Numbered from the stretch's first letter, positions 35,688-45,656 are shown. The stretch: DNA of 64,000 nucleotides from Granulosicoccus sp963833195 (GCA_963833195.1 CAWHXF010000027.1:3162001-3226000); one strand, 5' to 3'. Translations and numbers: made by a program. Notes: generated by a model from the letters alone, not told the origin.

Positions 35688-37340
35688 ATGGAATCCCTCG
35701 CCGCCGACCTTCAGACCCTCGTCCGCACGCCCCTGGCCCAAGCCCACGTGGACGCCCTGCACGCCGCGGGAGAAGTGCGCGACTACCGGCAGGGCGACTG
35801 GCTCGTTCGCCTCGGTGACACGCTGGACACCTTCTTCTACGTGCTCGAGGGTCGGGTCGAGGCCGTGGACCCGTCCACCAACGAGCGCTACGGGGACGCG
35901 ACGCTCGGGCCGACGCAGTACTTCGGCGACATCGGCTTCCTGAACGGCGGCCCCGTCACCATCGGAGCGCGCATGGTCGAGGACAGCCGCATCCTGTGCG
36001 TGCCGCGCGACACCATGCTGACCCTCATGTCGCGCATCCCGGAGATGAGCGACATCGTCGTCACGGTGATGGCGGCCCGCCGGCGTCGCCAGTTCGAGAG
36101 CAACCACGCCGCCCTCACGCTCGTCGGCGCCGAAGTCGACCGCAGGATCCGGCAGATCGCTGCCTTCGCCGACCGCAACCGCATCCCCACCCGCTCGCTG
36201 ACCGTGGGCGAGCACGAGGCCCGTGCCGTCGCGCACGCCTGCAACATCGGCGAAGCGCAACCCGTCGTGATCTGGGGCAAGTCGCAGATCGTCGAGAACC
36301 CCACGCCCGCCAAGATCGCTCGCTTGCTGGGGCTGGATCTGGACATCACCGGCGAGACGGTGCACGACGCGCTCATCGTGGGCGGTGGCCCGTCCGGCGT
36401 GGCCGCGGCGGTGTACGCGGGCGCCGAAGGGCTGTCCGCGCTCGTCATCGAGGATCTGGCCATCGGAGGCCAGGCCGGCACCTCCAGCCGCATCGAGAAC
36501 TACATGGGTTTCCCGACGGGCATCTCGGGCGGGGATCTGGTGTGGCGCGGCGAGGTGCAGGCCATGAAGTTCGGCACGCGTTTCGCCGTGCCGCGCCGCG
36601 CCGCCGCGCTGACGAGGCAGGACGACGGCACCTTCCGCGTCACGCTCGACGACGGCGACGTCGTCTGCGCGCGCGCCATCATCATCGCCACCGGCGTGCA
36701 GTACCGCCGCCTGCCCATCGACCGGCTCGAGGAGTTCGAGGGCGTGGGCGTCTACTACGCCGCCACCGACGTCGAGGCGCGCTGGTGCCGCGAGACCGAG
36801 GCCGTCGTCATCGGCGGCGGCAACTCGGCCGGCCAGGCGGCCATGTTCCTGTCGCGCACCGCGAAGCACGTGCACCTGCTCGTGCGCGGCGACTCTCTGG
36901 CCGCCTCCATGTCCGACTACCTGTCCAGCCGGCTCGAGGCCGACCCCTCCATCACGATCCACTACCGCACCGAGATGACGGGCCTGCACGGCGACGAGCA
37001 CCTGCAGGCCATCGACGTGCGCGACAGATCGACCGGCGAGGCGCGCCGCATGGACACGCGCGGCGTGTTCGTCATGGTCGGCGCGGCCCCCAACACCGAC
37101 TGGCTCTCGGGCTGCGTCCAGCTCGATGCGCAGGGTTTCGTGCAGACCGGCTCCGCGGTCGATAGAAGCTCTTCCTACGCCACCTCGCACGAGGGCATCT
37201 TCGCGGTCGGCGACGTGCGCTCGGGCTCGGTAAAGCGCGTGGCGTCGGCGGTCGGCGAAGGCTCGGTGGTGATCTCCAAGGTGTGGGAGCACGTGGCGAA
37301 GGTGCGCGATCGGGAGACGGCGCCCCCGGCGGCGGCCTGA
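35688..37340 (+). CDS. cNMP-binding-domain / thioredoxin reductase-like flavoprotein
   Basis: A 550-residue fusion. Residues 1-130 are a cyclic-nucleotide-binding fold (REVRDYRQGDWLVRLGDTLDTFFYVLEGRVEA, GPTQYFGDIGFLNGG). A linker domain follows, then a thioredoxin reductase-like module: FAD motif ALIVGGGPSGVAAAVYAGAEG, GGQAGTSSRIENYMGFP, NAD motif VVIGGGNSAGQAAMFLSR and C-terminal GIFAVGDVRSGSVKRVASAVGEG. The redox CxxC is absent; YYAATDVEARWC retains one Cys. The family is widespread but uncharacterised. Start ATG 35688 chosen because upstream codons are low-complexity. Confidence 0.85.
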   Translation: MESLAADLQTLVRTPLAQAHVDALHAAGEVRDYRQGDWLVRLGDTLDTFFYVLEGRVEAVDPSTNERYGDATLGPTQYFGDIGFLNGGPVTIGARMVEDSRILCVPRDTMLTLMSRIPEMSDIVVTVMAARRRRQFESNHAALTLVGAEVDRRIRQIAAFADRNRIPTRSLTVGEHEARAVAHACNIGEAQPVVIWGKSQIVENPTPAKIARLLGLDLDITGETVHDALIVGGGPSGVAAAVYAGAEGLSALVIEDLAIGGQAGTSSRIENYMGFPTGISGGDLVWRGEVQAMKFGTRFAVPRRAAALTRQDDGTFRVTLDDGDVVCARAIIIATGVQYRRLPIDRLEEFEGVGVYYAATDVEARWCRETEAVVIGGGNSAGQAAMFLSRTAKHVHLLVRGDSLAASMSDYLSSRLEADPSITIHYRTEMTGLHGDEHLQAIDVRDRSTGEARRMDTRGVFVMVGAAPNTDWLSGCVQLDAQGFVQTGSAVDRSSSYATSHEGIFAVGDVRSGSVKRVASAVGEGSVVISKVWEHVAKVRDRETAPPAAA

Positions 37341-37356
37341 ACTCCCCGCGGATTCC

Positions 37357-38298
37357 ATGATCGCCTTCCCGCCCATGCGCTCCGGCGCGTTCCTGCTCGC
37401 GGCGTCGCTCGCCTCGGGCACCGCCGCGGCGGACGTGCCGCTCGTGACGGTCGACCTGCCGGCCACGCACGCGCTGGTGCAGAGCGTCATGGGCGAGCTG
37501 GGCGAGCCCGTTCCGGTGATGACGCCCGGGGCCTCGCCGCACGACTACGCCATGCGTCCCTCGGAGGCCCGCGCGCTGTCGCGCAGCGACGTCGTGTTCC
37601 GCATCGGCGATGCGCTGACGCCGTGGCTCGCGCGCGCCGTCGCCACGCTCGGCACGGACGCCGTCGACGTGCAGCTCATGGACATCGATGGCACGGTGCT
37701 GCTGCCGGCACGCGAAGGCGCGACGTTCGGCGCGGGTGACGGGGAATCGCACGAGCACGACGAGTCGCACGACGACGATCACGGCCCCATCGATCCGCAC
37801 GCGTGGCTGGATCCCGAGAACGCCCGGACCTGGCTCGCGGCCATCGCGTCCACGCTCGGCGAGCTCGACCCCGACAACGCCGATGCCTACGCGGCGAACG
37901 CCGCGCGCGCCAGCAACGATCTGGACGCCTTGGTCACGGACGTGGAAGCCCGGGTCGCCCCCTTGCGAGGCCGGCCCTACGTGGTCGCGCACGACGTGCT
38001 GCACTACTTCGAATCGCGCTTCGACCTGCCGGCGGCCGGCGCGGTGTCGAACAGCGACGCGGCCGGACCGGGCCCGGTGCGCATCGAGTCGTTGCGCGAG
38101 CTCGTCGCCGCGGGGCGCGTGGAATGCGTGCTGACCGAGCCCGGCACCGGTGCCCGGCTGATCGAGGCCCTCGTGGCGGGGACCGACGTGCGCTCCGCCA
38201 CGATCGACCCCGAAGGCGCGACGCTCGCACCGGACGCCGATGGCTACGCCCGGCTGATCCTCGGCCTGGCGGATGCCTTGCGCGACTGCCTTGGCTGA
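37357..38298 (+). CDS. znuA: Zinc ABC transporter substrate-binding protein (ZnuA-like)
   Basis: A 313-residue exported metal-binding protein: signal peptide (SGAFLLAASLASGTAAA), VTVDLPATHALVQSVMGELG, the first His ligand in SPHDYAMRPSEA, an acidic His-rich loop (HEHDESHDDDHG) and then PIDPHAWLDPENA. YVVAHDVLHYFESRF carries the third ligand region. No permease or ATPase is adjacent, so it is an orphan and may supply zinc to a transporter elsewhere. It is 6 bases upstream of the acetate kinase remnant. Confidence 0.87.
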   Translation: MIAFPPMRSGAFLLAASLASGTAAADVPLVTVDLPATHALVQSVMGELGEPVPVMTPGASPHDYAMRPSEARALSRSDVVFRIGDALTPWLARAVATLGTDAVDVQLMDIDGTVLLPAREGATFGAGDGESHEHDESHDDDHGPIDPHAWLDPENARTWLAAIASTLGELDPDNADAYAANAARASNDLDALVTDVEARVAPLRGRPYVVAHDVLHYFESRFDLPAAGAVSNSDAAGPGPVRIESLRELVAAGRVECVLTEPGTGARLIEALVAGTDVRSATIDPEGATLAPDADGYARLILGLADALRDCLG

Positions 38299-38304
38299 GG
38301 CCCG

Positions 38305-39254
38305 ATGAGCTCGAACGCGCGCGATATCGTGCTTGCCGTGAACGCGGGCTCGGGCAGCCTGTCCATCGATGCATTCACCGTCGGGGCGGTGGACGCGGGG
38401 GCCAACGACTTCGCGGCCTCGCCGATCTGGTCGCTGCGCTTCACGCGGTACTCCACGCCGCGCCGGGTCGAGATTCACGGCAACGGCACGAACGCGGAGT
38501 TCGCGATCGACGAAGCGGTGGAGGACGGACCCGGCACCGCCCTGCACCTGGGGCTCGACCGGCTGTGGCAAGGCGACACCGCCGTCATCGACATCGCCGA
38601 ACGCATCGTCGCCGTGGGCCATCGCATCGTGCACGGAGGCGCGCACGCGGACCGTCACGCCCTCGCCGACGGCCGCGCCATGGACGCGGCGCGCGATGCC
38701 TGTCGGTACGCACCGCTGCACAACCCGCCGGCGCTCGCGTTGCTGGATCACATGCGACGTGCCCTGCCCGGGGCCAGCCATGCATTGTGTTTCGACACCG
38801 CGTTCCACGCCACGCTTCCCGAAGCGGCCCGGCTGTACGCCGGCCCGGCGACGTGGTCCGATCGTGGGCTTCGCCGCTACGGCTTTCACGGCCTCGCGCA
38901 CGAGCGCGCCACGCGCCGCACGGCGCGGCTGCTCGGCAAGCCCCCGGTGGATACGAGCCTCGTCAGCGTGCATTTCGGTGGCGGCTGCTCGGCCGCCGCG
39001 GTACGCGGCGGCGTCTGCGTGGATACCAGCATGGGCCTGACACCGAACGAAGGCTTCGCCATGGCCGAACGCTCCGGCTCGGTGGATCCCGGGCTGCTGC
39101 CGCGACCGGGGATACCGACCTCTCGGCGCCGGACGGTTCCGTGCGCGTGCTGAGCGTGGAGGCGGACGAGGCGACGGCGATCGCGGTGACGGCCCTGGCG
39201 CTGTCGCGTTCGGGAGAGGCGGCGGGAGCGTCGAGCCGACGCCCGGACGCCTGA
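38305..39254 (+). pseudogene. ackA: Acetate kinase with internal deletion
   Basis: The first 270 codons are a good acetate kinase: VLAVNAGSGSLSIDAF, GHRIVHGGAH, CFDTAFHATLPEAARLY, RRYGFHGLAHE, VSVHFGGGCSAAAVRGG and SMGLTPNEGF. After SGSVDPGLLP at about 39107 the sequence jumps to TGDTDLSAPDGSVRVLSVEADEATAIAV, which is the enzyme's C-terminal region in another frame. About 115 residues are missing, including the segment with the conserved TGGIGEN-type motif. Family length is about 395. The enzyme cannot be active. Missing DNA is not a multiple of three. Confidence 0.75.
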
Positions 39255-39394
39255 CCGGGAGAGCCGCGCGAAGGGACTGGGACCTTTCCGGACCTCGTCA
39301 TTTTACTGGTATTGCATTCAGTTTAAAGAATCGACGCACGGCCGAACGAGGACTGTTCGTATAGCCTGTAGCCATCGGGGACGAGGATGTCGAC

Positions 39395-41419
39395 GTGGCC
39401 AAGCGAATGGAAGGCGATGCGGGTGCCGGACCTGGCGAGTCGGACTTCCGGCGCTCCGAACGGGAGCGCTTCACGGCGCTCAGGGTGCACATGGAAGCGA
39501 GCGTCGCGGAGCGGCGCGGTTCGGGCGCGGAACGACAAGGGAACATCCCGGCCCTCGACGCCGCCGTGATCGACCTGCTGCGCGGCCAAGGTGGCGAGCG
39601 CGGCGTGGAACGTGTCCAGGCGGCACTGGGCGCGGCGTCCGCCTCCACGGGCGACGCGTCCCGTCGGGCGACGTCCGGAACGCTGGCCGCCGCGTGGTCT
39701 CCGGCGAGCGCCCACGAGTCCGTCCCGTCCGGGCCGCCCGCGGAATCGACGATCGCGATCGAGCTTCCCGTGCGTTCCGAAGCCGGGCCCCCTTCCGGGC
39801 CCACGCTGTCGAGCGCCGCGCTCGCCGAGCTCGACCGCCGGCTGCGCGATGCCGCCGCGCGCAACGAGTCCGCGCACGCGGAGCTCCTCGAGCTGCTGCT
39901 GCGCTTCGACGAGGCGCGCGGCTGGCGCACCACCGGCGCGAAGCACTGCGCCGCGTGGATGAGCGCAGAGCTCGGCATCTGCGCAGGGCTCGCCTGGGAG
40001 AAGCTGCGCGTGGCGCGCGTGCTGCGCGTGCGCCCGCTGCTCGCGCGGCTCTACCGGTCCGGACGCCTCGGCTGGTCCAAGGTCCGCGCGCTCGCCCGCG
40101 TGGTCGACGGGTACAACGAGACGGCGCTGTGCGCGATGGCGCTCGACGCCACGGCCGCCGAGGTCGCGCGCGAGTGCGAGGCGCTGCGCACGCGCCGGAC
40201 ACCGGCGGACGTGGACGACGAGATCGCCGCCGACCGCCGACGCTTTCTCGAGCGCCGCGGCGACTGGAACGAGCGGATCGACGGCAGCGTGGCGTTCCGC
40301 TTCGTGCTGCCGCCGGACATGGCGGCGAACGTGATCGGGGCGCTGCAGGCGATGGAGGATCGGTTGTATCGCTCGGACGGAACACTCGACGCGGACCCCG
40401 ACGTGGGCCCGGCCGCGGCATCGACCGAAGCCGCCTCGGAGCGGGGGCAGGACGGGTGCGGGACGGTGTCCGCGACGATGCGGATGGCGAAGCCACGACA
40501 CCGGCCTTCGCCGCGCAGGTGACCGAGGCCATCGCGCGCCCGAGCCCCGGGCAACGCCGCGCGGACGCGTTCGTCATGCTCGCCGAGCAGGGGCTCGCCG
40601 GTGACGAGCGCGACGTGACGAGTGCCGACCGATATCAGGTGAACGTCACCGTCGATGCCGAGCTGAGCGAAGAAGCCGCCCCGGCGACGCACGCCGACGC
40701 TCCGCCGGACACGCCTGCCGCTCGGGACGCGAACACGGTCCCCGCCGAGGCGACCGACGATCGGGTTCCGCTACCCCTGCCCGCGCGCCTGATGCTGCAG
40801 GGCACGGGCTCGATCACCGCCTCGGGCGTGCGCCGGATGCTCTGCGACGGCACGCTCGTCACGACCATCACCGATGCCGGAGAGCCGATCTCGATCGGTC
40901 GCAAGAGCCGGGTATGGCCCGAGCCGATGCGTCGCGCGGCCATCGCGCGCGACGCAGGCTGCCGCTTCCCGGGCTGCACGCAGACGCGCTGGCTGGACGT
41001 TCACCACATCGTCCCCTGGACCGACGGGGGCGAGACATCGCTTGCGCAACGCGATCTGCCTGTGCCGACACCATCATCGGCTCGTGCACGACGGCGGCTG
41101 GGTCATCGAGCGCTGCTCGCAAGGCGCGGAGCTCAGCGCCGGCCGGTCGCTGCTCGAAGGCGCCTCGGAGCGCACGAAGGCGATCGCGCGGCGGGCGGGC
41201 ATGCATCCGGTGGGGTTCCGGTTCAGGCGCGCGACGGTGGCGGAGGCGACGGCGAGCGGAGCGGCATGGGCCGGGTCGACCTCTTCGTCCGGTTCGCCGC
41301 CTATCGGACACGAGCCGTGTTGTGCCGGGTCGCACGGTTCGGCCTCTCACTCAACACGCGTTGGGCGAGAGGGGTCGTCATTCGGATTCGCCGACGCGAC
41401 CGCTGGCCGGGCCGGGTAG
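39395..41419 (+). CDS. DUF222/HNH endonuclease-domain protein (two frameshifts)
   Basis: The N-terminal half is a DUF222 domain (AALAELDRRLRDAAARNESAHAELLELLLRFDEARGW, GICAGLAWEKLRVARVLRV, LGWSKVRALARVVDGYNE). The C-terminal half has an HNH nuclease motif: CRFPGCTQTRWLDVHHIVPW and CLCRHHHRLVHDGGW. Between about 40.40 and 40.50 kb one base is missing, and at about 41043 one T is extra (CTTGCGCAACG where CTGCGCAACG gives LRNAICLC). The two shifts cancel, giving about 675 codons. Such genes are often repeated in GC-rich genomes. The start codon is uncertain. Confidence 0.75.
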
Positions 41420-41433
41420 CTCGCGAACAACGT

Positions 41434-42294
41434 TCAGGGCTTGGCCGTGATCGGACGGCCACGCCGGCGCGGTGCCAGGTACTCGCGCCACGCCACGAAC
41501 GTGCCGCTCGCGACCACGATGGCCGCGCCGATCAGCGTGACGGCGTCCAGCCGTTCGCCGTAGACGGTGGCACCGATGACGATCGCCCACGGCAGCACCA
41601 GATAATGGAACGGCTGCAGCACGACGGCCTCGGTGAGCTGCAGCGCGCGAATGAGCATGATGTGCGCGGTCACCGAGGTCGCGCACAGCGCGCCGAGCTT
41701 CCAGGCGTCGACGCTCGACACCGGTTGCCACTGCACGGCGGCGAACACCGCGGAGGCGAGCGTGCCGACGAGCCCGAAGTACACGAGCGACGTCGCGAAC
41801 GAGTCCACCTTCGACACGCGACGCGTGAGCAGGTTGTAGAGCGCGTAGATCACGGCGCAGCCGAGCGGCATCAGCGCGTACGGATCGAACACGGCCGAGC
41901 CGGGCCGCAGGATGATCAGCGTGCCGGCGAGCCCGACACCGACGGCGGCCCAGCGCAGCGGCCCCACCCGCTCGCCGAGCATCGGCACGGACAGAGCGGC
42001 CACCACCAGCGGGAAGCAGGCGAACAACGCGTGGATCTCGGCGATGCCCAGATAGCGCAGCGCCCAGGCGAACAGCGCGATCTCGCTGACCATGAGCGTG
42101 CAGCGCAGCACCTGCAGGCGCGGCACCGACGAGCGCAGCGCGGTGCGCACCCCGGTGCCGCGCGCCGCGAAGACGAGCGCGAAGACCAGGAAGGCGACGA
42201 AGCGCACGAACACGATCTGACCGACCGGCAGGGTCGCGGTGAGCGACTTCGTGATCGCGTCCTGAGCCGCGAACACGAAGGTGGCGAACACCAT
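41434..42294 (-). CDS. EamA-family drug/metabolite transporter
   Basis: A 286-residue membrane protein with about nine to ten hydrophobic helices and two EamA repeats (GQIVFVRFVAFLVFALVF, LFAWALRYLGIAEIHALFACFPLVVAAL, GAALCATSVTAHIMLIRAL, LQPFHYLVLPWAIVIGATVYGERL). The stretch just upstream in frame (ALGGIGL) looks like the beginning of the first helix but has no start codon. An N-terminus in another frame (from GTG 42419, SISVDDPSREAAFKL) may belong to the protein, implying one more indel near 42.33 kb. Confidence 0.85.
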   Translation of the reverse strand: MVFATFVFAAQDAITKSLTATLPVGQIVFVRFVAFLVFALVFAARGTGVRTALRSSVPRLQVLRCTLMVSEIALFAWALRYLGIAEIHALFACFPLVVAALSVPMLGERVGPLRWAAVGVGLAGTLIILRPGSAVFDPYALMPLGCAVIYALYNLLTRRVSKVDSFATSLVYFGLVGTLASAVFAAVQWQPVSSVDAWKLGALCATSVTAHIMLIRALQLTEAVVLQPFHYLVLPWAIVIGATVYGERLDAVTLIGAAIVVASGTFVAWREYLAPRRRGRPITAKP

Positions 42295-42548
42295 GAGGCC
42301 GATGCCGCCGAGGGCCGCACCGGAGGGAGCGACGCCGGGGACGGGGGCGTGGCCGGAACGGGGGTCGACAACTTGAAAGCGGCCTCGCGTGAAGGGTCGT
42401 CGACGGAGATCGACGGCACCGATTCTGCCTCCGCGACGTGCGACGCGGGTGGCCTTCCGCCGACACGGGATCGACGTGGGTCACGACACGGATACCCTTG
42501 CCGACCGCCCGTCCCGGCGCCGCATCGGCGCGGGCAGGAGCCCGCACC

Positions 42549-43523
42549 GTGTCCGACGAACGCCCGCCGCGCACCCTGACCACGGAGCGGCTGGCGCTGC
42601 GCCCGTTCGAAACGGCCGACGCCGCCGAGGTCGCGCGGCTGGCCGATGATGCGCGGATCTCCGACACGCTGTTCGAGCTGCCGCGTCCGTACGGGCTGGG
42701 CGATGCGCTCGAATGGATCGGCAGTCATGAATCCGACCGGGCGAACGATCGGCGGTACACGTTCGCGGTGTGCCTGCGCGGCCCCGGCACGCTCGTGGGC
42801 TCCATCGCGCTGACCCTTGCCGGGCCCGACGCGGCACGCGCCGAGCTCGGGTACTGGACGGGTGGCGAGCACTGGGGCCGAGGGTACGCCAGCGAAGCCG
42901 CCACGGCCGTGCTGGCGTTCGGCTTCGATGCCCTGGGCCTGCAGCGCATCGAGGCGCGTCATCTCGTGCGCAACCCCGCCTCCGGGCGCGTCATGCGCAA
43001 CGCGGGCATGCTGCGCGAGGCCCTGCTGCGCGCCTACCTGCGCGACCCGCGCACCGGCCGTGTCGAGGACATGGAGCAGTGGGCCGTCGTCCGCACCGAC
43101 GCGGTCGCCCGTCCGGCCGCGCGTGTCGCGACCGTCGCCGTGCTGGTGCACGACTACGACGCCGCACGCGACTGGTTCGTGAACGCGCTCGGCTTCCGGC
43201 TCGTCCAGGACGTGCCGCTCGCCGAGCCGAACGCGGACGGCGCGGCGAAGCGCTGGCTCGTGGTCGAGCCGCCCGGCGGCGGGTCGCGCCTGCTGCTCGC
43301 GCGCGCGAGCTCCCACGAGCAGCGCTCTACGGTGGGCCGGCAGGGCGGCGGGCGGGTGTGGCTCTTCCTCGAGACCGGCGACTTCGCGCGCGACCGTGCG
43401 CGCATGGTGGCGGCGGGCGTGCACTTCGACGAGCCGCCGCGGCGCGAGACCTACGGCACCGTCGCGGTGTTCCGGGACCTGTGCGGGAACCCGTGGGACC
43501 TGATAGAACCGGCGCGTTCGTAG
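42549..43523 (+). CDS. GNAT acetyltransferase fused to a VOC/glyoxalase domain
   Basis: A 324-residue protein. Residues 1-180 are a RimJ/RimL-type acetyltransferase: LTTERLALRPFETADAAEV, AELGYWTGGEHWGRGYASEA (acetyl-CoA binding) and LQRIEARHLVRNPASGRVM. From about 185 a VOC domain follows: VATVAVLVHDYDAARDWFVNALGF, KRWLVVEPPGGGSRLLLA and FRDLCGNPWDLIEP. Both are complete. They could be a genuine fusion or two adjacent genes whose stop/start has been lost to an indel near 43.11 kb. GTG start at 42549. Confidence 0.78.
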   Translation: MSDERPPRTLTTERLALRPFETADAAEVARLADDARISDTLFELPRPYGLGDALEWIGSHESDRANDRRYTFAVCLRGPGTLVGSIALTLAGPDAARAELGYWTGGEHWGRGYASEAATAVLAFGFDALGLQRIEARHLVRNPASGRVMRNAGMLREALLRAYLRDPRTGRVEDMEQWAVVRTDAVARPAARVATVAVLVHDYDAARDWFVNALGFRLVQDVPLAEPNADGAAKRWLVVEPPGGGSRLLLARASSHEQRSTVGRQGGGRVWLFLETGDFARDRARMVAAGVHFDEPPRRETYGTVAVFRDLCGNPWDLIEPARS

Positions 43524-43558
43524 CGAATGCCGCGACGACCCCGAGGAGAGCCCCCGAC

Positions 43559-45619
43559 GTGCGCGACGATCCGCTGCTGCAGCCGTTCCACCTCAAGCAT
43601 CTCGTGCTGAAGAACCGGCTGATGTCCACGGCGCACGAGCCGTCGTACGCCGAGGACGGGCTGCCGACGGCGCGCTACCGCGAGTACCACGCCGAGAAGG
43701 CGCGCGGCGGCATCGCGCTGACCATGACGGCGGGCTCGGCCATCGTGTCGTCCGACAGCCCGCCGGCCTTCGGCAACCTGCACGCGTACCGTGACGAGAT
43801 CGTGCCTCGGCTGTCCGAGCTCACCGAGGCGTGTCACGAACACGGCTGCGCGGTGATGATCCAGCTCACCCACCTCGGGCGTCGCACGGGGCCCTACGGT
43901 GGCGACTGGCTGCCGGTCGTGTCGCCGTCGGCGGTGCGCGAGACCGCGCACCGCTCGTTCCCGAAGGCGCTCGAGGACTGGGACATCGAGCGCATCGTGG
44001 CCGACTGGGCGGCGGCCGCGGCGCGCATGCAGGCCGCGGGGCTCGACGGCATCGAGATCGAGGCCTACGGGCACCTGCTGGACGCGTTCTGGTCGCCCGC
44101 GACGAACCGGCGCGACGACGAGTACGGCGGCTCGTTCGACAACCGCATGCGCTTCGGCGACCGCGTGATCGAGGCGGTGCGCGAGGCCGTGGGTCCGGAC
44201 TTCATCGTCGGCATCCGCATGGTGGCCGACGAGATGAACGCGCACGGCATCTCCAAGGAGGAAGGCCTGCGCATCGCGCGGCGCGTCGCGGTTTCCGGGC
44301 ATTACGACTTCATCAACCTGATCCGCGGCAGCATCGAGTCCGACGCGTCGCTGACGAAGGTGATACCGCTGGCGGGCATGGCGCTGGCGCCGCACGTCGA
44401 GTTCGCGGGCGAGGTGCGCGAGGCGACGCGCGTGCCCGTGTTCCATGCCGCGCGCATCGCGGACGTGGCCACCGCGCGGCACGCGGTGGCGGCCGGCAAG
44501 CTCGACATGGTGGGCATGACGCGCGCGCACCTGGCCGACCCGCACATCGTGCGCAAGATCGAGCGCGGCGAGGAGGCGCGCATCCGGCCCTGCGTCGGCG
44601 CGACCTATTGCCTCGACCGCATCTACGAGGGCGGCGAGGCGTTGTGCGTGCACAACCCCGCGACCGGGCGCGAGCGCCACCTGCCGCAGGTGGTGCCGCG
44701 CACGCACGGGCCGCTGCGCCGCGTCGTGGTGGTCGGCGCGGGACCGGGCGGGCTGGAGGCCGCGCGCGTGGCGGCCGAGCGCGGCCACGAGGTCGTGGTG
44801 CTGGAAGCCGCGTCCGAGCCCGGCGGGCAGGTGCGGTTGCTGACGCGCAACCCGCGCCGGCGCGACATGGCGGGCATCGTCGACTGGCGCGTGGCCGAAT
44901 GCGAGCGGCTGGGCGTGGAGCTGCGCTGCAACGCCTACGCCGATGCGGACGACGTGCTGGCACTGACGCCGGATATCGTGGTGATCGCCACGGGGGGTTA
45001 CGCGCAGTCGCCGCCGCTGGAGGCGGGGGAGGAGCTCGTGACGTCGAGCTGGGACGCGTTGTCCGGGGATGCGCCGATCGCCGAGCGCGTGCTGTTCTAC
45101 GACGACAACGGCGCGCACGCGGGGCTCACGAGCGCCGAGCACGTCGCGCGTTCGGGCGCGTCCATGGAGCTCGTGACGCCGGAACGCTTCTTCGCGCCCG
45201 ACACGGGCGGCATGAACGTCGTGCCCTATCTCGAGGCGTTCCAACGCAGCGGCACGCGCATCACGATCGCCACGCGGCTGCGCGCGGTGCACCGCGAGGG
45301 CAACGAGCTGGTGGCGACGCTCGGCTCGGACTACGCGCCGGATCTCGTCGAGACGCGGCGCGTGGATCAGGTGATCGTGGAGCACGGCACGGCGGCGCTC
45401 GACGAGCTCTACTTCGAGCTGAAGGAACGCTCGGTGAATCGGGGCGAGATCGATCATGCCGCGCTGATCGCACGCGACGACGACTTCGCGCGGCTGTTTC
45501 CGGGAGCGTCGAACGGCGAGGACGAGCGGTTCGTGCTGTACCGCGTAGGGGACGCGGTGGCGTCACGGAACATTCACGTGGCGGTGCACGATGCGCTGCG
45601 CATCGGGACGTTGTGGTAG
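43559..45619 (+). CDS. DgcA/Stc2-like NADH:flavin oxidoreductase (OYE + FAD/NAD domains)
   Basis: A 686-residue enzyme with an N-terminal old-yellow-enzyme TIM barrel (LKNRLMSTAHEPSYAEDG, MIQLTHLGRRTG, FWSPATNRRDDEYGGSFDNR, VDLVGMTRAHLADP-like LDMVGMTRAHLADP), a cysteine cluster (PCVGATYCLDRIYEGGEALC) and a C-terminal FAD/NAD domain (VVVVGAGPGGLEAARVAAERG). The CVGAxYC pattern and the STAHxxxYA start match dimethylglycine and stachydrine demethylases rather than enoate reductases. N-demethylation of a betaine-type substrate is the best guess. GTG start with GAGGAG 10 bases upstream. Confidence 0.85.
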   Translation: MRDDPLLQPFHLKHLVLKNRLMSTAHEPSYAEDGLPTARYREYHAEKARGGIALTMTAGSAIVSSDSPPAFGNLHAYRDEIVPRLSELTEACHEHGCAVMIQLTHLGRRTGPYGGDWLPVVSPSAVRETAHRSFPKALEDWDIERIVADWAAAAARMQAAGLDGIEIEAYGHLLDAFWSPATNRRDDEYGGSFDNRMRFGDRVIEAVREAVGPDFIVGIRMVADEMNAHGISKEEGLRIARRVAVSGHYDFINLIRGSIESDASLTKVIPLAGMALAPHVEFAGEVREATRVPVFHAARIADVATARHAVAAGKLDMVGMTRAHLADPHIVRKIERGEEARIRPCVGATYCLDRIYEGGEALCVHNPATGRERHLPQVVPRTHGPLRRVVVVGAGPGGLEAARVAAERGHEVVVLEAASEPGGQVRLLTRNPRRRDMAGIVDWRVAECERLGVELRCNAYADADDVLALTPDIVVIATGGYAQSPPLEAGEELVTSSWDALSGDAPIAERVLFYDDNGAHAGLTSAEHVARSGASMELVTPERFFAPDTGGMNVVPYLEAFQRSGTRITIATRLRAVHREGNELVATLGSDYAPDLVETRRVDQVIVEHGTAALDELYFELKERSVNRGEIDHAALIARDDDFARLFPGASNGEDERFVLYRVGDAVASRNIHVAVHDALRIGTLW

Positions 45620-45654
45620 CTCGGGCAGGACACGTGGTAGCTCGGAGAGGACAC
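45613..45654. repeat. 21-bp tandem duplication containing a stop codon
   Basis: Two adjacent copies (45613-45633 and 45634-45654), 19 of 21 bases identical. Each begins GTGGTAGCTCGG, so the Trp-stop end of the flavin oxidoreductase gene is duplicated in frame. The array fills the gap between two convergent genes. Confidence 0.85.
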
Positions 45655-45656
45655 CC

